From contig JAQVCV010000027.1 in assembly GCA_028689615.1 (NCBI GenBank), forward strand, positions 1 through 56,416: a stretch of 56,416 nt of DNA. The letters run 5' to 3'. The stretch comes from Bacteroidales bacterium (GTDB lineage Bacteria; Bacteroidota; Bacteroidia; Bacteroidales; TTA-H9). Below, one piece after another: positions 51,954-56,416 of the stretch. The position numbers and the translations under genes were made by a program. The notes beneath the pieces were generated by a model that ran no database searches, had not been told where the DNA came from, and saw only the letters and a list, made by a program, of their open reading frames with translations. Position 1 is the first letter of the stretch. Each line of letters opens with the position of its first letter.

Positions 51954-54900
51954 TTAGAGCTTTAATTCCGGAAATCTGCCTGGTGTATAAGGAGCCCCAA
52001 GTTGTTCCAACTCCGTTTCAACAGCCTTTACATCGTTATTCCAAAGCGACTTCAATTGGTCATACACCGGATTGAACTCCTTAAGAATAATATCGTAATC
52101 GTTCAGCATCGTTTTAGTAGGAGCCGAGGTGCTGTTCCAATGTCCCCAAACCAACGATCCAAGCCGCTGAGAAACAGTTGGCGGTTGATTCTCGTTCCGT
52201 TTCGAGAGCGACTCATCACCATTGAAAACAACCAGGATGCGTTGCACTGCCTCCTCAATCTGGCGGGCTTTGCGGTCGAGGGTAAACGGTGCTGCCGGGG
52301 TTGCAGCTATCGCGGTACGAATGGCTTTAATCCGCTTGTTCAGATCGTTGGCCAGTTCTTCTGCTCCCATAACTACACGTCCCAATGCAGCAACTTTCTT
52401 TTGAAAGGCAGCCAGAGCTCTTCTGTCGGAAGCCGGCAGGGTTGAGTTGTCGAGCGATTTCACATGGAAACTAACAGGGCCACTAATCATTTCAAGATTC
52501 CCTTGCGAGAAAAGAGATAAGCTAACCTCATATTTTCCAGGAGCAACAGGCATACCACTTCCCCCGGTTGCAAATGGCTCACCCGCTTCAGTCACGGGAT
52601 AGACACCTGGATAACGCAAATCCCAGTTGATCCGGCCCATCCCTTGTGAAACCTCCCTCTTCAAAGTACGAACAACTGTTCCATCTTCATCCTTTATGGT
52701 GAAAAGCAAATAGGAAGGCTCCTGGTTGTCTTCAGTTTTTAACTGATCCATCGTGGGGTATTCAATGTCGATCTTTTGCTCAGCGGCTTTTCCTTCAGCC
52801 TCTTTTCTAATCTGCCTCAATGATTTGGGAGCTTCTTTTACCCAATAATAGAATGCGGCAGCTACCGGAGGATTCTCTGTGCCAAAATAGGTAGCACCTT
52901 GTCCATATTTCCCTCCTGACTGCTTGTAGTAAACGGCATCAGAAACTGGAAACAATCGAGCATTTTCTTTAGCTAAATCAGGCGTTATTTCCCTGATAGC
53001 AGCATAATTGTCGAGAATATAAAAACCTCGTCCAAATGTTGCAATCACCAAATCGTTCTCCCGTTTCTGAATTTCCATATCCATCACCGCGGTAGTAGGC
53101 AACCCGTTGCTAAACTTAATCCAACTGGCTCCATCGTTGGTGGAAATATAAACCCCAAACTCGGTTCCTGCAAAAAGCAGCCCGGGTTTCAAATGGTCCT
53201 CGGCCAGGCAATACACGGTGCCCCGATCTGGCAATCCATTCACTATGGGCTGCCATGTTTTCCCTTTATCAGTGCTTTTAAGAATCATGGGGTGCAGGTT
53301 ATTCTGCTTTCTCCCGTCGAAGCTGGCATAAACCACCGATTCGTTGTGATGGGAAGCAAAAATATACGACACGTATGTGGTTTCAGGAACCCCTGGAAAC
53401 TGATCGTATTTTGTCCAGGATTGTCCATCGTTTTCGGTCACCTGAATCAGCCCGTCATCGGTTCCAACATAGAGCAGGCCGGCCTTGAGCGGACTTTCGT
53501 GCAAGGCTACGATATTGCCATAAAAGGAGGTACTTGCGTTTTTTGCAACAGCTTCGGGCGATTGGATTTTACCAAACACTGGCAGTTTGTTCCGGTCGAG
53601 CTGACGCGTAAGGTCAGGACTGATTACAGACCACGAATCGCCTCTGTCATCAGAATAAAACAACTTATTAGCAGCAAAATAGAGCCTGTGAGGATGATGT
53701 GCACTCACCATCAGCGGTGAATTCCAATTCCATCGGTAAGCCTCTCCTGTAGGCGGTTGGGGTTGAACACTTATTTGTTCGCCACTTCTTTTGTCGTAAC
53801 GAACAAGATCTCCATGTTGAGCCTGAGCAAAGATCAGATTAGGATCCTGCGGATCTACCTGCGTTTCAAAACCATCGCCTCCCTGGGTCACAAACCAGTC
53901 TTCGTTGCGAACACCATCTGAAACTGTAGTCCGGGAAGGACCACCCATTGAATTGTTATCCTGAGTGCCACCAAACACATAATAAAAGGGTAAGGATTGA
54001 TCGACAGAAACTCTATACAACTGCGTGATTGGGAGGTTCTCCTTGAAATCCCAATACTTCCCATCGTCAAAACTTTCGTAAACACCTCCGTCGCCTCCTA
54101 TCAGCAGGTGGCTGGTGTTGTCGGGATCGATCCACAAGGCGTGATCATCAACGTGCCTGTCGCGATAGCTCATGTTTTTCCAGGTAGCACCTCCATCATC
54201 CGACCGCTTGGCATAGGTATCCATACTGTAAATTTTATCAGCATCCTTAGGGTCACAAAACAAACGGTTGTAGTACTGCGGACTGCCAGCCACATGATCG
54301 CTCATCTTCTTCCACGAGGCACCCCTGTCGGTTGTACGAAAGGTACCACCCTCACCTTCGGCAGCTTCAACGATGGCGTAAACAATATCTGGATTCACAG
54401 GCGAAATAGCCAGCCCGATTCGTCCGACATCGCCCCCTGGCAGTCCTTTCTTAAGTTTTACCCAATTTGCGCCCCCATCCACCGATTTATAAATGGCCGA
54501 TTCAGGGCCACCGTCAATAAGAGTATAAACATGACGGCGACGCTGATAAGAGGCAGCATAAACCACATCAGGATTCCGTGGATCGAGAACAACATCAGTA
54601 ACCCCGGTGTTCTCGCTGATTTCCAAAACCTTCACCCAATTTTCGCCTCCGTCGGTGGTTTTATACAAGCCTCTTTCGCCTCCTGGCCCCCACAAGGGCC
54701 CCTGAGCGGCAACCCAAACCACATTTCCATTGCGAGGGCCGATGCCCACCCTTCCAATATGCTCTGATAATTTCAGCCCTTTGTTTTTAAACGACTTTCC
54801 TCCATCCTCACTTTTATAAACACCATCTCCATAACCTATTGCACGCTGACTGTTATATTCACCAGTCCCAATCCAAACCACATGATGGTTGGTGGGATCA

Positions 54901-55238
54901 ATCTCCACATCAGCAATGCTCCATGAACCATAGGTATCGAAAACCGGTTTCCAGGTTGTACCAGAATTTTCAGTCTTCCATACATTTCCGGCTGCGACTG
55001 CCACGTAATACTCGCTTTTGCGTGAAGGATTTACAGCAAAATCGGCAATGCGCCCTCCCGTGTAGGCCGGCCCAATACTTCTAAATTTAAAAGGCTGAAA
55101 GAAAGACCCATTCAACGTATCAGACTTAGAATGCTCTTTCTTTTTACCACCAGCAAAAGCCAGAATCTGTGTTGAGAACAAAGCCAACACCAGGCATAGG
55201 GCCACGCACTTCAGAAAAAATCGAAACAGTTTATTCAT
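51954..55238 (-). CDS. Secreted BNR/VPS10-type beta-propeller protein
   Basis: 1094 aa. Signal peptide (FLKCVALCLVLALFSTQILA). Many Asp-box/BNR repeats, for example SEDGGKSFKN, TTDGGENWVK, SVDGGANWVK, TTDRGASWKK, STDKGKTWQP and STNDGASWIK, cover about residues 50-720. This sortilin/VPS10-like double propeller is annotated elsewhere as a glycosyl hydrolase, but no catalytic residues for that can be assigned. The C-terminal ~350 residues are a beta-sandwich (GTVVRTLKREVSQGMGRINW) and a helical tail (LGAPYTPGRFPEL). No type IX sorting motif is clear. Function unknown; extracytoplasmic. Monocistronic. Confidence 0.9.
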   Translation of the reverse strand: MNKLFRFFLKCVALCLVLALFSTQILAFAGGKKKEHSKSDTLNGSFFQPFKFRSIGPAYTGGRIADFAVNPSRKSEYYVAVAAGNVWKTENSGTTWKPVFDTYGSWSIADVEIDPTNHHVVWIGTGEYNSQRAIGYGDGVYKSEDGGKSFKNKGLKLSEHIGRVGIGPRNGNVVWVAAQGPLWGPGGERGLYKTTDGGENWVKVLEISENTGVTDVVLDPRNPDVVYAASYQRRRHVYTLIDGGPESAIYKSVDGGANWVKLKKGLPGGDVGRIGLAISPVNPDIVYAIVEAAEGEGGTFRTTDRGASWKKMSDHVAGSPQYYNRLFCDPKDADKIYSMDTYAKRSDDGGATWKNMSYRDRHVDDHALWIDPDNTSHLLIGGDGGVYESFDDGKYWDFKENLPITQLYRVSVDQSLPFYYVFGGTQDNNSMGGPSRTTVSDGVRNEDWFVTQGGDGFETQVDPQDPNLIFAQAQHGDLVRYDKRSGEQISVQPQPPTGEAYRWNWNSPLMVSAHHPHRLYFAANKLFYSDDRGDSWSVISPDLTRQLDRNKLPVFGKIQSPEAVAKNASTSFYGNIVALHESPLKAGLLYVGTDDGLIQVTENDGQSWTKYDQFPGVPETTYVSYIFASHHNESVVYASFDGRKQNNLHPMILKSTDKGKTWQPIVNGLPDRGTVYCLAEDHLKPGLLFAGTEFGVYISTNDGASWIKFSNGLPTTAVMDMEIQKRENDLVIATFGRGFYILDNYAAIREITPDLAKENARLFPVSDAVYYKQSGGKYGQGATYFGTENPPVAAAFYYWVKEAPKSLRQIRKEAEGKAAEQKIDIEYPTMDQLKTEDNQEPSYLLFTIKDEDGTVVRTLKREVSQGMGRINWDLRYPGVYPVTEAGEPFATGGSGMPVAPGKYEVSLSLFSQGNLEMISGPVSFHVKSLDNSTLPASDRRALAAFQKKVAALGRVVMGAEELANDLNKRIKAIRTAIAATPAAPFTLDRKARQIEEAVQRILVVFNGDESLSKRNENQPPTVSQRLGSLVWGHWNSTSAPTKTMLNDYDIILKEFNPVYDQLKSLWNNDVKAVETELEQLGAPYTPGRFPELKL

Positions 55239-55478
55239 AAATTATAGTTTTTAAGAACTCAGTTTGGCGGGCGAAAGGTACGGATTTTACGACAAACACG
55301 TATTATTCCGGCAAAAAAAACAAAAAATCTTCTTTTACGATTTATCAAAATAATGAAGAAGAAATTCAATTACACATGAAAAAATTTGTTGTTCATGTTT
55401 TAAAATGTGAACATTGGCAGGTTTTCAGCTTCAAAAATACTATTGCAAAAAAATACTATACCGAGTCAACTTGATTTT

Positions 55479-55540
55479 ATGCACAAAACAATTATTTCAG
55501 GCGTGCATGAGATCGCTGCGTTAGTTGCGATAATAGCTTT
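55479..55540 (+). repeat. Second copy of the KTI-GVHE element
   Basis: Reads MHKTIISGVHEIAALVAII in an ATG frame and aligns with 11189-11251. The frame continues into the compound repeat to 55625. Small hairpins ATGCAC/GTGCAT and ATCGC/GCGAT are possible. Confidence 0.4.
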
Positions 55541-55564
55541 CGCCTGGTGGCTCAGTACGATGTT

Positions 55565-55760
55565 GCCTTCGGTGAGAATAGTTCGTCCCGAGAGCGAAGC
55601 GACTATAGTCCCGAGAACGAAGTGATTAGCTTCGCTGAGAATAGTTCGGGATTAGCTTCGCTGAGAATAGTTACCTTCGGTGAGAATAGTTAGCTTCGCT
55701 GAGAATAGTTCAGGATTACCTTCGGTGAGAATAGTTCGTCCCGCATAGCTATCGGGAAAC
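55565..55760 (-). repeat. Compound intergenic repeat, reverse-orientation copy
   Basis: On the minus strand it shows the same modules as 21399-21600 (AACTATTCTCAGCGAAGCTAA, AACTATTCTCACCGAAGGTA), with three GCGAAGC and three CCGAAGG forms beside the CTCGGGACTATAG block. The gap 55239-56100 otherwise holds only the short frame at 55800 and a promoter. Confidence 0.75.
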
Positions 55761-55799
55761 CGCCTCTAATACCGAAGGATCGGCACTTATAAGGCTCAA

Positions 55800-55985
55800 A
55801 TGCTTCGCATTTTCACTAAGACGCGGTATATAAAAATAGAATGGCTCCAATACCTTATCAAATTCACCATGCGCCCTTTTCAATTCGAAAAACACATCAA
55901 AAAAATGAAAAGTCGCAGGTTTATTGAAAATCTAATAAAACACCCCGATATGGTCGAGAAAATTATCCTTCTGACAAACAATTAG
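55800..55985 (+). CDS. Short basic ORF, uncertain
   Basis: 61 aa, Lys/Ile/Phe rich (MRPFQFEKHIKKMKSRRFIE, ending ILLTNN). No recognised domain. It lies between repeats and a tRNA, with no promoter motif seen close to its start. It may be a small gene or chance. Confidence 0.25.
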   Translation: MLRIFTKTRYIKIEWLQYLIKFTMRPFQFEKHIKKMKSRRFIENLIKHPDMVEKIILLTNN

Positions 55986-56039
55986 ATCTATTGCCCAATC
56001 TTTCCCACAACCCATTTTTAAAACCAAAACAGTAAAAAA

Positions 56040-56072
56040 TTTGGACGATTCATAAAGTTTTCCATACCTTTG
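56040..56072 (+). promoter_or_regulatory. Promoter of the CAU tRNA
   Basis: TTTG at 56040-56043 and TACCTTTG at 56065-56072, 21 nt apart, match the Bacteroidota consensus exactly. The tRNA starts 29 nt downstream. Confidence 0.75.
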
Positions 56073-56100
56073 CAGCCTGAAACAGAAAGAAATTTCTGCC

Positions 56101-56177
56101 GGGCCTATAGCTCAGTTGGTTAGAGCAACTGACTCATAATCAGTAGGTCCCTGGTTCAAGTCCAGGTGGGCCCACCA
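56101..56177 (+). tRNA. tRNA with CAU anticodon (tRNA-Ile2 or elongator tRNA-Met)
   Basis: 77 nt with encoded CCA. Acceptor GGGCCTA/TGGGCCC, D-arm AGCTCAGTTGGTTAGAGC, anticodon stem ACTGA/TCAGT with loop CTCATAA, and T-arm CCTGG-TTCAAGT-CCAGG all pair. The anticodon is 56135-56137. GACTCATAATC and TTCAAGTCC resemble lysidine-type tRNA-Ile2, but CAU also reads Met, so the identity is not settled. Confidence 0.95.
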
Positions 56178-56200
56178 AACCCTTCTATGAAGGGTTTTTT
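56177..56200 (+). terminator. Terminator after the tRNA
   Basis: AACCCTTC pairs with GAAGGGTT around TAT, followed by a T-run. It directly abuts the CCA end. Confidence 0.85.
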
Positions 56201-56219
56201 TGTTTTATAGATTTTGACA

Positions 56220-56416
56220 ATGGAACCATACGAGCAAGAGGCATTAAGACTTGATGTTTATCTGACACTTCGGGGATATTTTGAATCAAAATCCAGGGCG
56301 GTTACGGCTATAACGCAAGGTCGGATAGCTGTTAATGGAACAGTTGTCGCAAAAAACTCTTACCAGGTATTGCCAAATGATGCAGTGAGTATAATTGCAG
56401 ATTCGTCGCTCGATCA
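56220..56416 (+). CDS. TlyA-family rRNA methyltransferase, N-terminal part (runs off right edge)
   Basis: The first 65 codons start MEPYEQEALRLDVYLTLRGY and continue FESKSRAVTAITQGRIAVNG, an S4 RNA-binding domain. In TlyA/hemolysin-A proteins this S4 domain precedes an FtsJ-like methyltransferase that modifies rRNA 2'-O positions. The methyltransferase part lies beyond the window, so other S4-domain proteins are possible. Confidence 0.7.
   Translation, partial: MEPYEQEALRLDVYLTLRGYFESKSRAVTAITQGRIAVNGTVVAKNSYQVLPNDAVSIIADSSLD

Overview
The window looks like a chromosome segment of a Bacteroidota species, class Bacteroidia. The evidence is type IX secretion C-terminal sorting domains on large secreted proteins, TonB receptor/lipoprotein pairs, BACON domains, a BtuB/BtuG-type corrinoid locus, lipoproteins with acidic residues after the lipobox cysteine, promoters of the TTTG / TAnnTTTG type, and little use of Shine-Dalgarno sequences. 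A finer placement is not possible from sequence reading alone. Most of the window is moderately GC-rich. The 12-19 kb stretch is visibly AT-rich and looks foreign.

Layout. 0-11 kb: a TPR/HTH sensor-regulator, mannose-6-phosphate isomerase, an M20 amidohydrolase, a secreted CotH/lamin-tail protein, and a TonB receptor plus DUF5689 lipoprotein pair. 11.2-19 kb: an accessory region with every gene on the minus strand (DUF3795, VOC, zinc ribbon, YoaP-like acetyltransferase, a small membrane pair, an HD/HSP90-like ATPase, Fic). The units are separated by structured elements of roughly 100-130 nt. These elements share sequence with one another and have complementary ends, as expected for integron attC sites. 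No integrase gene is in the window. 19-21.7 kb: a carboxypeptidase-regulatory-like protein, palindromic dispersed repeats, a 21-bp minisatellite encoding heptads, and a compound repeat. 21.7-33.4 kb, minus strand: M6 metalloprotease with five BACON repeats, sugar-transfer-associated ATP-grasp protein, lipase, C69 dipeptidase, YfcC transporter, class 1 isoprenoid-fold enzyme, and SAM hydroxide adenosyltransferase. 33.5-42.1 kb: phoH, purC, xseA-xseB, an OB-fold lipoprotein, ABC-F, FkbM methyltransferase and ROK kinase. 42.1-45.6 kb: a cobalamin riboswitch controlling a BtuB-like receptor and a BtuG-like lipoprotein. 45.7-56.4 kb: hybrid sensor kinase, nadD, tag, fucose-isomerase-like protein, a large BNR/VPS10-type secreted protein, more repeats, a CAU tRNA, and the start of tlyA.

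The most notable result is inside the accessory array. A protein with an N-terminal HD phosphohydrolase domain and an HSP90-like (GHKL) ATPase domain is followed, in the same reading frame, by a 352-codon open stretch. The two are separated by a single TGA codon. Together they form one frame of about 934 codons, exactly bounded by two homologous attC-like sites. This is a candidate mobile conflict or stress cassette, next to a Fic cassette, and its main gene is either broken by a nonsense mutation or recoded.
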